Assembly: GCA_021158595.1 (NCBI GenBank)
Contig: JAGGUF010000072.1
Location: forward strand, 1-55,202
Reading direction: 5' to 3'
DNA length: 55,202 nt
Source of the DNA: a bacterium
GTDB taxonomy: Bacteria; Patescibacteriota; Minisyncoccia; Minisyncoccales; GCA-002788555
Part shown: one piece after another, positions 1 to 7,914 of the stretch
Numbering within the stretch: position 1 is the first letter of the stretch
Layout of the letters: each line of letters opens with the position of its first letter
Position numbers and translations under genes: made by a program
The notes under the pieces: model-generated
What the model saw: the letters and a program-made list of their open reading frames with translations, nothing else
Database searches by the model: none
What the model was told of the DNA's origin: nothing

Positions 1-24
1 TCATTTTTCCTATATTTTTTCCTT

Positions 25-136
25 TCCCCACCTTAATCCTCCCCCTCCCAGAGGGAGGAGGAGGATTTGAAGAAATCCCTAATTTCCTTTTCTTTCCAAA
101 GGAAGGGAAAATTTGGGGAGATCCCTAATTTCCCTT
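25..136. repeat. Palindromic G-rich repeat, degenerate copy 1
   Basis: An arm ATCCTCCCCCTCCC is followed by a three-base loop and the opposing arm GGGAGGAGGAGGAT, giving a strong hairpin at about 37-66. A weaker second palindrome (TTTCCTTTTCTTTCC against GGAAGGGAAAA) follows. It belongs to the intergenic family found throughout the window. The rest of 137-251 holds three direct copies of GTTAGAAT at about 218-241 and no gene. Confidence 0.7.
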
Positions 137-251
137 TTTGGGAGGAATACCCCACCCTAATTTCCTCTCCCTTCTTAATAGGAAGGAAAACCCTCTTTCA
201 TTGCTAAAATGTCAAAATGTTAGAATGTTAGAATGTTAGAATGCTTATATG

Positions 252-1379
252 CTAACTGCTAATGTGACTCTTGATACTCTCTATTATACCAATTCCAATA
301 AATAATGAAAGGAGACTTGAACCTCCATAACTTAAGAATGGCAAAGGAAGTCCAGTAATAGGAAGAATTCCAATATTCATTGCAATATTAATAAAGACCT
401 CTGCTCCCACCAATATCATAAATCCTGAGATCAATAGACGAGAGAAGTTATTTTTGCAATTTTTTGCTATTGTCAAAAGACGGAAGAAAAATAAGACAAA
501 CAAGAGAAATAAAACAAAGATTCCAAAAATGCCAAACATTTCTGCAAAGGTAGCGAATATAAAATCAGTATGGGCTTCAGGCAGAAATCCTAATTTGGCT
601 TGGGTCAACGGTTGGAAAGGTCCCTTTCCAAAAATCCCTCCCGAGCCTACGGCAATAATGGACTGTCTAATATGATAACCCGTTCCCTGGGGATCAAGAT
701 ATTCTCCTTCCGGATTAATATAGGGCTCAAGAAAGGTGGAAAATCGAGTCTTCTGCTCTTCTGTTAAGAATAGGTTCCAAATTAAAAACAGAGAAAACAG
801 ACCAATTACCATAATCATTAAGATATGCTTTTGCTTAATTCCAGAGGTAAGAAGAATTCCAAACCACAAAATTACAAGAATCATTGCTGAGCCAAAATCT
901 GGCTGAAAAAAGACCAAAAGAGAGGGAATAAAGGCATAAATAGCACTAAGAAAAATATGCCTTGCCTGATACATCTCTACATAACGCTGGGAGAAATATT
1001 TTGCAAAAAATAAAATAAAAATTATCTTGGTAATTTCTACCGGTTCGAACCTAAAACTGCCAAAAGAATACCAGGATCTTGTTCCTCTAATTTCCGAGGC
1101 AAAGAAAAAAAGCCCTGCTAAAAGCAAAACACAAAAAGAATATAAAACAAAGACAAAGGCTGAACTTTCCTTTAGGGCTTCTATATCTAAAAAGGAAAGA
1201 CAAAGGACAATAACAATTCCTATTAAGAGAAAAATTGTCTGATTACGAAAATAGACCCAATTCTCCCATGATAAAGAAAGACTATAGAGAACAACAAGTC
1301 CTAAAACAGTAATAAGAGTTGCTAAAACCAAAAGGATCCAATCTAACCTTTTTAGGTGAGAAGTAATTGACTTTCTCAT
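252..1379 (-). CDS. rodA: SEDS-family peptidoglycan glycosyltransferase RodA
   Basis: A polytopic membrane protein of 375 residues, the usual RodA/FtsW length. SEDS proteins polymerise lipid II into glycan strands; RodA works with the elongation machinery of the cell wall. Family marks are the early HLKRLDW segment, the PDFGSAM motif near residue 160, the GSGGIFGKG stretch near 248 and the C-terminal PFLSYGGSSL motif near 345. RodA is favoured over FtsW because the sequence begins with the RodA-like short cytoplasmic tail and the cluster has no division genes. The start overlaps the stop of the upstream small membrane protein by 4 bases, so the two are translationally coupled. It is the last gene of a recO-led minus-strand operon. 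Confidence 0.93.
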   Translation of the reverse strand: MRKSITSHLKRLDWILLVLATLITVLGLVVLYSLSLSWENWVYFRNQTIFLLIGIVIVLCLSFLDIEALKESSAFVFVLYSFCVLLLAGLFFFASEIRGTRSWYSFGSFRFEPVEITKIIFILFFAKYFSQRYVEMYQARHIFLSAIYAFIPSLLVFFQPDFGSAMILVILWFGILLTSGIKQKHILMIMVIGLFSLFLIWNLFLTEEQKTRFSTFLEPYINPEGEYLDPQGTGYHIRQSIIAVGSGGIFGKGPFQPLTQAKLGFLPEAHTDFIFATFAEMFGIFGIFVLFLLFVLFFFRLLTIAKNCKNNFSRLLISGFMILVGAEVFINIAMNIGILPITGLPLPFLSYGGSSLLSLFIGIGIIESIKSHISS

Positions 1380-1807
1380 TGTCTTTCTTCGGCCCTTTGC
1401 CAGTTGATATTTGTAATTCTAAAATGAAAGGTTTTGCCAGGTTTTTCAATACTCAACTCCTCTTGGATTTTTTTCTCTTTATTTCCCTCCAGTTCACATT
1501 TTCCTTTCTTTTGGGTTAAGACCTCTCCCTTTTCATTTTTTATCTCTAAGATATAATCAACATTTTTGGCAATAAACCTTAAATTGGGATTTTTTATTTG
1601 AACAGAAACCTCATAGACAAAGGGAGGCTTTGAGTTTTTTGATTTCATTTGAATCTGAGGATCTGTAATCTGTAAACCTTCAATTTCTTCTAGTGGCTCT
1701 GGCTTTTTATAAAAAAACCAAAAAATGGCTGCAATGAGTAAAAGAAAAACCAAAAAAGAAAGGACAATATTTGTTTGTTTTATTTTTCTGCCAAAGGGAG
1801 TAAGCAT
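1376..1807 (-). CDS. Small membrane-anchored protein, unknown function
   Basis: 143 residues: a short basic cytoplasmic head, one transmembrane helix at about residues 14-32, then an extracytoplasmic domain rich in beta strands. The domain pattern (two blocks of alternating hydrophobic residues around EVSVQIKNPN and ILEIKNEKGE) resembles a single Ig/LEA14-like sandwich. I do not recognise a named family. It lies 2 bases after the larger membrane-anchored protein and overlaps rodA by 4 bases. This suggests a surface or wall-associated role together with them, which is inference from operon position only. Confidence 0.6.
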   Translation of the reverse strand: MLTPFGRKIKQTNIVLSFLVFLLLIAAIFWFFYKKPEPLEEIEGLQITDPQIQMKSKNSKPPFVYEVSVQIKNPNLRFIAKNVDYILEIKNEKGEVLTQKKGKCELEGNKEKKIQEELSIEKPGKTFHFRITNINWQRAEERQ

Positions 1808-1809
1808 AT

Positions 1810-3474
1810 TTACTGAAGGGAATAGGTATCCTTAAGAGATCTTTCAATCTCAAAGGTTTTTTCTGTCCAGTTATCTGTTGCTGTTAGTTTCACCTTTTTA
1901 ATAATCTCTTGAGGAAGTTCTGTTGGGATAATTTTCAATTGGATAAGATACTCTTTAGAAAAATTAGAGGAGATGGTTCCAATATCTAAAACCAAGGTTT
2001 TTTTCTCTTGGTCAAAATTATATTTTACGCTTTGGGGAAAGAGTTTTTCTTCAAAAGAGACGCCTTCTGGAAGAGAGGTTTCTATCTTTACATTCTTTAA
2101 CTTATTTCCCTTATTTTCTATCTTAAAACCAACCACAAAAAGCCTTTCTCTTCCTACTTCCAAAACAGAATCAGAATTTCCAAAATCAAAGACATCTTTT
2201 GCCTGGTCTGGCAATGATTCTAAATCTGAATAAATCTTTTCATCAAAAGAAACCTTAGAAGATATCTTGGTCTGGAATTGCTTCTCAATGGTTCCAAAGG
2301 TAATTTTTTCTTTAATTACTGCATTTTCCTTTGAAAAGTCAGATTTTACTTTTACCTCAAACCCTACCATATCCTTTTCATAGGGACCAAGAGACAAAAG
2401 TTTAGGAAAGTTTTTATAAGAAAAGGTAACTGTTTTGCCCTCAACCATCCCTCCGGGGATTGCCTTAAGGGTGGAAAAGTCTAAAACATTACTTTCCAGT
2501 TCCACTTTTAAATTTAAATTTTTATAATAATTATCTCCCGTGTTTACAAATTCAATTATGTAATTTAACTTCTCTCCTGGAGAAGCAGCATAGTTGTATT
2601 CTCCATTTACCTTTCGAAAAACATCTAAGGTCGAAGTGGTAATTTTTAGTATCTTCTGAACAGAAGAAAGAGGAATAAATTCGTATAATCTCTCATCAAA
2701 TATACCAAACTCTGCCCTAAACAATTTTTCCTCCCCTACCTCTCCCTTAACCTTTCCTTTTATTTCTCTTTTTCCTGCCTCGTTTTCATTTAAACTTCCT
2801 AAATCAAAAACAAGTGAATTTTCTGTTCTCTTCTCATTCTCGGTTTCTTCTGAAACCTTTTCAAATCCCTCTGGTAAAAAAAGTCGCACCTGAACATTTT
2901 GTAAGGGAAAGGGAAAGCCAGATTGCCAGGTGAAAGAGATGGGAAACTCTTCTTCGGGATTTATTTCAGTAGGACAGTTCATAGAGAATAAAACAGAGGT
3001 TTCAGAAATCCGGGTAGAAAAAGAGGTTTGATTTTTAAACTGGGTAGAGAGTCCTTTGGGATTATAAATTAAGAATGCCTTGGCTTCTTTTACTTCCTCT
3101 TTTGTTCCAAAAATTATTCCTGAAAAACTCTCGCTCTTTTCTTTTCCTTTAGGAAGAATTTTAATTATTCTTTCTTCTCTTTTTTTAATCTTGCCATCCT
3201 TTGTAAAAACACCTGAAGGATACTCAAAGGTTAGATTGAGATTTTCAATGGAAACATTGCTTTGATTTTTTATATTTACAATCCAAGATATCTCCTTTCC
3301 AGAGGTTATCTCTTGGGGTCCTGAAATTTTAAGAATAATATCCTCCTTGGAGAAGGCATTTTGAAAAAAGAAAAAATAAAGGATAGCCCCTATCCCTACA
3401 ATTAGCAAAAATACAAAAAGGCCCAATGTCTCTTTTTTTGTCCAATGGATCTCTTGATGAAGATTCATATTCAA
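1810..3474 (-). CDS. Membrane-anchored protein with DUF11-like beta-sandwich repeats
   Basis: 554 residues. A single hydrophobic segment (about residues 15-36, starting ETLGLFVFLLIVG) anchors an extracytoplasmic region of repeated beta-sandwich units. Each unit carries phrases such as LTFEYPSGV, VRLFLPEGFE, LNLKVELESNV and KIETSLPEGVSFEE. Statements of the type IENKGNKLKNVKI are typical of DUF11/CARDB-like surface domains, which act as spacers or adhesive stalks. There is no LPXTG, no catalytic motif and no cysteine pattern. It follows recO by 8 bases and precedes the small membrane protein by 2 bases. Function is unknown; a cell-surface structural role is inferred. Confidence 0.65.
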   Translation of the reverse strand: MNMNLHQEIHWTKKETLGLFVFLLIVGIGAILYFFFFQNAFSKEDIILKISGPQEITSGKEISWIVNIKNQSNVSIENLNLTFEYPSGVFTKDGKIKKREERIIKILPKGKEKSESFSGIIFGTKEEVKEAKAFLIYNPKGLSTQFKNQTSFSTRISETSVLFSMNCPTEINPEEEFPISFTWQSGFPFPLQNVQVRLFLPEGFEKVSEETENEKRTENSLVFDLGSLNENEAGKREIKGKVKGEVGEEKLFRAEFGIFDERLYEFIPLSSVQKILKITTSTLDVFRKVNGEYNYAASPGEKLNYIIEFVNTGDNYYKNLNLKVELESNVLDFSTLKAIPGGMVEGKTVTFSYKNFPKLLSLGPYEKDMVGFEVKVKSDFSKENAVIKEKITFGTIEKQFQTKISSKVSFDEKIYSDLESLPDQAKDVFDFGNSDSVLEVGRERLFVVGFKIENKGNKLKNVKIETSLPEGVSFEEKLFPQSVKYNFDQEKKTLVLDIGTISSNFSKEYLIQLKIIPTELPQEIIKKVKLTATDNWTEKTFEIERSLKDTYSLQ

Positions 3475-3482
3475 TTGTAAGA

Positions 3483-4247
3483 TTATACCACAAAAACTTC
3501 CTCTCCCAAAATCCAGGAAAGGAAAAATCTTGAAATTTCTTTTAACTCTCTTTCCTGAATAGGATTTATTCTTAGCCTTTTTAAAATCTCTTCTTTTTGA
3601 GAAATTATCAGTCTTAATACCTTAATACTGTCTCGAGAGATTTCTATGGCTTTTTTGTCTTTGTCTTTACACCTCTGGTCCAAAATCCCTCCTTCCCTGG
3701 CTGAGAAGAAGAATTTACCTGTTTTAATTTTACTCTCGCAGCCAAGACAATAATACAGTTCTGGCTTTAGGCCTAATAAAGAAACAAGGTTCCATTCAAA
3801 ATACCGTAAGATAAGAGAATAAATAGGAAAATTAAAAGAGTCAGAATCTGAAGGGTAACAGGGATAAAAAGAGAGGGTATTAAGGGTTTTTAAAAATAGA
3901 TTCCAGATTTTATTGTCTTTCTCCTGCCCTTTGAGTAATTTATCCATAAGGACAGCGATATAAAGCCCGGAGCGAAACTTCTTTATATTAGATTTAACAA
4001 CTGAAAAACTATTTTTTAAAATGGCATCGGTAGCGATATAAAAATTTTTGCCTTCAACAAACTCTACAGAGATGTAATTTAGAATCTGGAGACCACCTTT
4101 AAGTTTTGCCTTTATCTTCCTTATCCCTTTACCCAAAACCTCAATCTTCCCAAGGTCCTTGGTATAAAGAGTAAAAAGTTTATCTGCCTCACCAAGTTCT
4201 CTTTCTCTTATTACTATTGCCTCTGTTTTAGAAATTTGATGTTCCAT
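3483..4247 (-). CDS. recO: DNA repair protein RecO
   Basis: 254 residues, the normal RecO length. RecO loads RecA on SSB-coated single-stranded DNA in the RecFOR pathway. The N-terminal OB-fold is visible (EAIVIRERELGEADKLFTLYT, then LGKGIRKIKAKLKGGLQ), followed by the helical domain. A zinc-type CLGC motif lies near residue 168, with a single later cysteine (RCKDKD), so the zinc site may be incomplete. It heads the minus-strand operon; its 255-bp upstream gap holds a palindromic repeat. No close SD is evident. Confidence 0.9.
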   Translation of the reverse strand: MEHQISKTEAIVIRERELGEADKLFTLYTKDLGKIEVLGKGIRKIKAKLKGGLQILNYISVEFVEGKNFYIATDAILKNSFSVVKSNIKKFRSGLYIAVLMDKLLKGQEKDNKIWNLFLKTLNTLSFYPCYPSDSDSFNFPIYSLILRYFEWNLVSLLGLKPELYYCLGCESKIKTGKFFFSAREGGILDQRCKDKDKKAIEISRDSIKVLRLIISQKEEILKRLRINPIQERELKEISRFFLSWILGEEVFVV

Positions 4248-4358
4248 ATTTTTAATAATATCACTCCACCCTCAATAAGAAAAGAGACTTATTTTGAATT
4301 TCTATAATTAAAAATTCTGGAATTGACTAAGGAGAATAAATAATGTTTAATAATAGAA

Positions 4359-4424
4359 TCCCCTCCCCCCTCCTTAATCCTCCCCCTCCCTGTGGGAGGG
4401 GGAGGATATAGGTGGGGGAGGGAT
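4359..4424. repeat. Palindromic G-rich repeat, copy 2
   Basis: A near-perfect copy of the family: arm TCCTCCCCCTCCC, loop TGT, arm GGGAGGGGGAGGA, then the characteristic tail TATAGGTGGGGGAGGG. It lies between the divergent recO and BadF-family genes. Confidence 0.85.
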
Positions 4425-4502
4425 TTCCCGCTCCACGCTCCACGCTTCAGGTAATTCTCAAACCCCTACCAAGTGGTTGGCAATTACAGTATAGATTAAA
4501 AA

Positions 4503-5474
4503 ATGAAATCTAAAAAGAAAGAGAATCAATATGTAATTGGAGTTGATGCCGGAGCCACAAAAACTCTCAGTGGTTTGGCTAATTTAAATGGAAAAATTCT
4601 TGATCTTAAAGAAACCTCTTCTTCCAATCCGAGAAATGTAGGAATTAAAAAGGCTGCTGAAAATATCTCTTGTGGAATTAACAAATTATTAAGATTTAAT
4701 GCTGATAGGAAGGTAAAAAAGAAAATTGTCTCCATTTTTATTGGTCTTCCTGGTATAGCCGAAGAGTATAAAGATAGAAAGGATAAAATAACAAAAGAGA
4801 TATCCAAAAGATTACCGAAGGTTTTGAAGAATAAAATTATAGTAGAAAGTGACCAATTGGTGGCTTTCAGAGCAGCAACAGATGAAAAAAGAGGAATAGT
4901 GTTAATATCTGGTACAGGTTGCGTGGCTCATGGATGGGATGAGAAAAAGGAAGCGAAGTCAAGTGGATGGGGATACCTGGCTGATGAAGGCTCGGCTTTT
5001 TGGACAGGACAAAGGGTGCTTCAAGCAGTTCTAAAAGATCTTGATGGTCGAGGAGAAAAAACAAAACTAACCAAAGGTCTCTGCCAAAAACTCAAGGTAA
5101 AAACTCCTGAAGGATTGGTTAAAAGGGTTTATGAGAAAAATACAGTGGAAACAATCGCTTTGTTTTCTCTTATCTGCAACAAACTTTCTGCTCAGGATAA
5201 GGTAGCAAAAAACATTTTAAAAAAGGCTGGGTATGAAGCCAGTTTAGCGGCAAAAGTTGTCATCAAAAAATTAAATTTTCAAAGAAAAAAATTTCCTCTG
5301 GTATTAGCAGGAGGAATGTTTAACTCAGACATCTTTCTAAAGGCAGTTAAATTACATATAAGAAAAACTGCTCCCTTAGCAGACCTTATTGTTCTTAAGA
5401 AAAAGCCAATAATAGGTGCAATAAAATTAGCAATAGAATGTTTTACAAAGAGAAGAAGTAAGAATAAGTTGTAG
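4503..5474 (+). CDS. BadF/BadG-type ATPase, N-acetylglucosamine-kinase-like
   Basis: 323 residues of the ASKHA (actin/sugar kinase/Hsp70) fold. The phosphate-1 loop is GVDAGATKT (about residues 14-22), phosphate-2 is in LISGTGCVAHGW (about 139-150), and a glycine-rich adenosine motif VLAGGMFNS lies near 280. The closest described group is the BadF/BadG/BcrA/BcrD family that includes eukaryotic-type N-acetylglucosamine kinases and MurNAc/anhydroMurNAc-type kinases. Amino-sugar phosphorylation during wall recycling is therefore the likely role, but the substrate cannot be read from sequence. It lacks the cysteine ligands of true dehydratase activases. It stands alone upstream of a tRNA. Confidence 0.75.
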   Translation: MKSKKKENQYVIGVDAGATKTLSGLANLNGKILDLKETSSSNPRNVGIKKAAENISCGINKLLRFNADRKVKKKIVSIFIGLPGIAEEYKDRKDKITKEISKRLPKVLKNKIIVESDQLVAFRAATDEKRGIVLISGTGCVAHGWDEKKEAKSSGWGYLADEGSAFWTGQRVLQAVLKDLDGRGEKTKLTKGLCQKLKVKTPEGLVKRVYEKNTVETIALFSLICNKLSAQDKVAKNILKKAGYEASLAAKVVIKKLNFQRKKFPLVLAGGMFNSDIFLKAVKLHIRKTAPLADLIVLKKKPIIGAIKLAIECFTKRRSKNKL

Positions 5475-5519
5475 TTGCCAACAAATCACTATCAACGAAA
5501 AGATAAGTTGAAGGATAAA

Positions 5520-5592
5520 GCCCTTGTAGTTCAATTGGATAGAACCTCTCCCTCCGGAGGAGAAAATGCAGGTTCAAGTCCTGCCAAGGGCA
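5520..5592 (+). tRNA. tRNA-Arg (anticodon CCG)
   Basis: Cloverleaf: acceptor GCCCTTG/CAAGGGC, D arm GTTC/GAAC, anticodon stem TCTCC/GGAGA with loop CTCCGGA (anticodon CCG, reading CGG), T arm GCAGG-TTCAAGT-CCTGC, discriminator A. CCA is not encoded. Confidence 0.93.
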
Positions 5593-5620
5593 TATCTGGT
5601 TGACATCTATAGGTTCGGAC

Positions 5621-5648
5621 TTGACAAAATTTCTTAGAACATTAAAAT
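5621..5648 (+). promoter_or_regulatory. Predicted sigma-70-type promoter for secG
   Basis: Consensus -35 TTGACA, a 16-base spacer and -10 TAAAAT, about 60 bases before the secG start and just after tRNA-Arg. No experimental support. Confidence 0.6.
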
Positions 5649-5708
5649 ATTATCTTCTTATCCTCTGATCAAAAATTCCTTTTAGACCTTCGCCTACTGT
5701 TTTCATTT

Positions 5709-5924
5709 ATGGAGATTCTTTCCATTTTTCAGATAATTGTCTCTTTTTTGCTTATTGCCTCAATTCTCCTTCAGCAAAGAGGATCGGGTCTTTCTTCAGT
5801 ATTTGGAGGTAGCGGCGAAGGTGGGTATTTTCAGAAAAGAGGAATGGAAAAAATTCTTTTTAGAAGCACAATTTTTCTTTCAATTATTTTTTTCGCCTTG
5901 GCTATAGCAAACTTTGTTCTCTAA
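5709..5924 (+). CDS. secG: Preprotein translocase subunit SecG
   Basis: 71 residues with two transmembrane helices (about 3-21 and 50-69) joined by the conserved glycine-rich loop LLQQRGSGLSSVFGGSGEGG, the hallmark of SecG. SecG is the accessory third subunit of the SecYEG channel and assists SecA-driven export; secA lies elsewhere in this window. The loop then runs FQKRGMEK before helix 2, as in the family. It has its own promoter-like sequence and is followed by a membrane-anchored substrate-binding protein. Confidence 0.93.
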   Translation: MEILSIFQIIVSFLLIASILLQQRGSGLSSVFGGSGEGGYFQKRGMEKILFRSTIFLSIIFFALAIANFVL

Positions 5925-6020
5925 AAGAGAGGTTTTTAGAAGGAGAAAAATAATTTACTGTTAAGAAATATTAGAAGCCCAACTCAAAAACTAATTAAGA
6001 TAAGAGATTTCTTTGAGAGA

Positions 6021-7754
6021 TTGTTTTACCTTGAGAAATGGAAGAAAAACAAGAATAAGTGGCCGTCAAAAAGACAGTGGTTTTCTTTTTTCACTGTTAT
6101 TTCAAAAAGAGAAAAAACCCTCTTTTTTCTCTTTTTATTTTCAGGTATCCTCTCTTTAATTTTTTGGCATCATTTCTCTTATTTAGAGAATACTGAACTT
6201 CAACCAGCCGAGGGAGGAATTCTAAAAGAAGCAATAGTAGGACAACCTCAGTCTTTAAATCCTATTCTCTCCTTGCTAAATGATGCTGATAGAGACATTT
6301 CTGAACTTACCTTTGCCGGCCTTTTAAACTATGACAAAAATGGAAATTTGGTTTGCGATCTCTGTGAGAAATATGAAATAACTGATAAGGGAAAGGGTTT
6401 CGAATTTACCCTAAAGAAGAATCTTCTTTGGTCAGATAACAAAAAAATTACTGCTAACGATGTAGTCTTTACTATAGAAACTATTCAAAATCCAGAAATC
6501 CAGAGTCCTCTAAAACTCGTATGGAAAGATGTAAAGGTAGAAGCCATAAATGAAAGAAAGGTAAAATTTACCTTAGAAAATCCTTATCCTCTTTTTCTTA
6601 AAAATTTTACCTTAAAAATTATACCATCTCATATCTTCAAAGAAACCACACCCCAAGAATTTCCTACCATCTTAACAGAAAGGTTTGTTGCTTCAGGTCC
6701 ATTTAAAATAAAAAATATTGAGAAGGATAAAGAAAATAAAATTAAAAAAATCATCCTTGAAAGAAATCCAAACTATTATGGAAACTCACCATTCCTGGAA
6801 GGAATAGAAATAAGTTTTGTAAAGAACAAGAAAGAACTTTTGGGTATTAGAGAAGAGGAAACAAGTTTGTCTGGAATTTCAGCCGCAGAAAAAGAAGAAC
6901 TAAAAGAAGAGGATTTTAATTTTTATTCCTTTGCCCTTCCCCGGTCTTTTGCGCTATTTCTAAACCAACAAAATGAACTTCTTTCCAAAAAAGAGATAAG
7001 AGAAGCCCTGGCTTCAGCCACTAATAAAAAGGAAATTGTTGAGAAGGTTCTTTTAGGAGAAGGAAGAATAGTAGATGGTCCCTTTCTTAAAGAAAACAAA
7101 ATTGGAGGAGAAATAAAAAAATATGAGTTTAACTTAGAAAAAGCCAAAAAGATATTGGAAAATGCCGGCTGGAAGGATACTGACAATGATAACATTCGAG
7201 ACAAAACAATTAACGAAAAGAAGTTTTCTCTAAAATTCAACTTATTTTTGGTAAAACAACCAGAACTTGAAAAAACAGCAGAGATTATAGAAAAAGATTG
7301 GGAAAAAATAGGAGTTAAGATAAATATAAATCCTATGGAACCCCAAGAACTTCTCCAGGAACATATTGAAAAAAGAAACTATGATATCTTGCTTTTTGGT
7401 CAAGACATCTCAATCATTCCTGACCCCTATCCCTTTTGGGCTTCTTCCCAAAAGGAATATCCAGGTTTAAATCTGTCTTTATATCAAAACCCGGAGGTAG
7501 ATAAAATTTTAAAAAATGCTCGGACAGAAAACGATGAAAACAAAAGAAAAAAACTTCTTCAAGACTTCCAATTAAAACTTACCGAAGATATCCCCGCAAT
7601 TTTCCTTTATAGTCCAAATTATATTTATGCTGTAAGAAAAGAAATCAAAGGAATTGAAGGAAAATATATAAATGATATTTCAAAAAGATTTATAGGAATT
7701 GAAAATTGGTATATCAATGAAAAAAGGGTACCGAAGAAGAGTAACCAAAAATAA
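6021..7754 (+). CDS. Membrane-anchored peptide-type substrate-binding protein (SBP_bac_5)
   Basis: 577 residues: an N-terminal transmembrane anchor (about 34-50, TLFFLFLFSGILSLIFW) and an oligopeptide/dipeptide-type binding domain. Marks are the N-terminal GGILKEAIVGQPQSLNPI, the TFAGLLNYD strand, LLWSDNKKITANDVVFT, and C-terminal DILLFGQDISIIPDPYPF. These proteins capture peptides or similar ligands for an ABC importer, but no permease or ATPase gene is nearby. The start is uncertain. The first canonical codon is TTG at 6021, but the frame is open back to 5940, where AGGAG at 5941-5945 suggests a start near a CTG at 5958. tRNA-Leu follows after 5 bases. Confidence 0.85.
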   Translation: MFYLEKWKKNKNKWPSKRQWFSFFTVISKREKTLFFLFLFSGILSLIFWHHFSYLENTELQPAEGGILKEAIVGQPQSLNPILSLLNDADRDISELTFAGLLNYDKNGNLVCDLCEKYEITDKGKGFEFTLKKNLLWSDNKKITANDVVFTIETIQNPEIQSPLKLVWKDVKVEAINERKVKFTLENPYPLFLKNFTLKIIPSHIFKETTPQEFPTILTERFVASGPFKIKNIEKDKENKIKKIILERNPNYYGNSPFLEGIEISFVKNKKELLGIREEETSLSGISAAEKEELKEEDFNFYSFALPRSFALFLNQQNELLSKKEIREALASATNKKEIVEKVLLGEGRIVDGPFLKENKIGGEIKKYEFNLEKAKKILENAGWKDTDNDNIRDKTINEKKFSLKFNLFLVKQPELEKTAEIIEKDWEKIGVKININPMEPQELLQEHIEKRNYDILLFGQDISIIPDPYPFWASSQKEYPGLNLSLYQNPEVDKILKNARTENDENKRKKLLQDFQLKLTEDIPAIFLYSPNYIYAVRKEIKGIEGKYINDISKRFIGIENWYINEKRVPKKSNQK

Positions 7755-7759
7755 CTCTT

Positions 7760-7843
7760 GCCGAAGTGGCGGAACTGGAAGACGCGACGGCTTCAGGAGC
7801 CGTTGGACGTAAGTCCTTAAGGGTTCGAATCCCTTCTTCGGCA
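7760..7843 (+). tRNA. tRNA-Leu (anticodon CAG)
   Basis: Class II tRNA with a long variable arm. Acceptor GCCGAAG/CTTCGGC, anticodon stem ACGGC/GCCGT with loop TTCAGGA (anticodon CAG), variable stem around TGGACGTAAGTCCTTA, T arm AAGGG-TTCGAAT-CCCTT, discriminator A, no encoded CCA. Confidence 0.95.
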
Positions 7844-7914
7844 CATTCAAGAGTTCAGTAATATCAGCACAACAAATAATAAAACTTAGGATCTCTAAAA
7901 ATCTTTCTTGAAAT

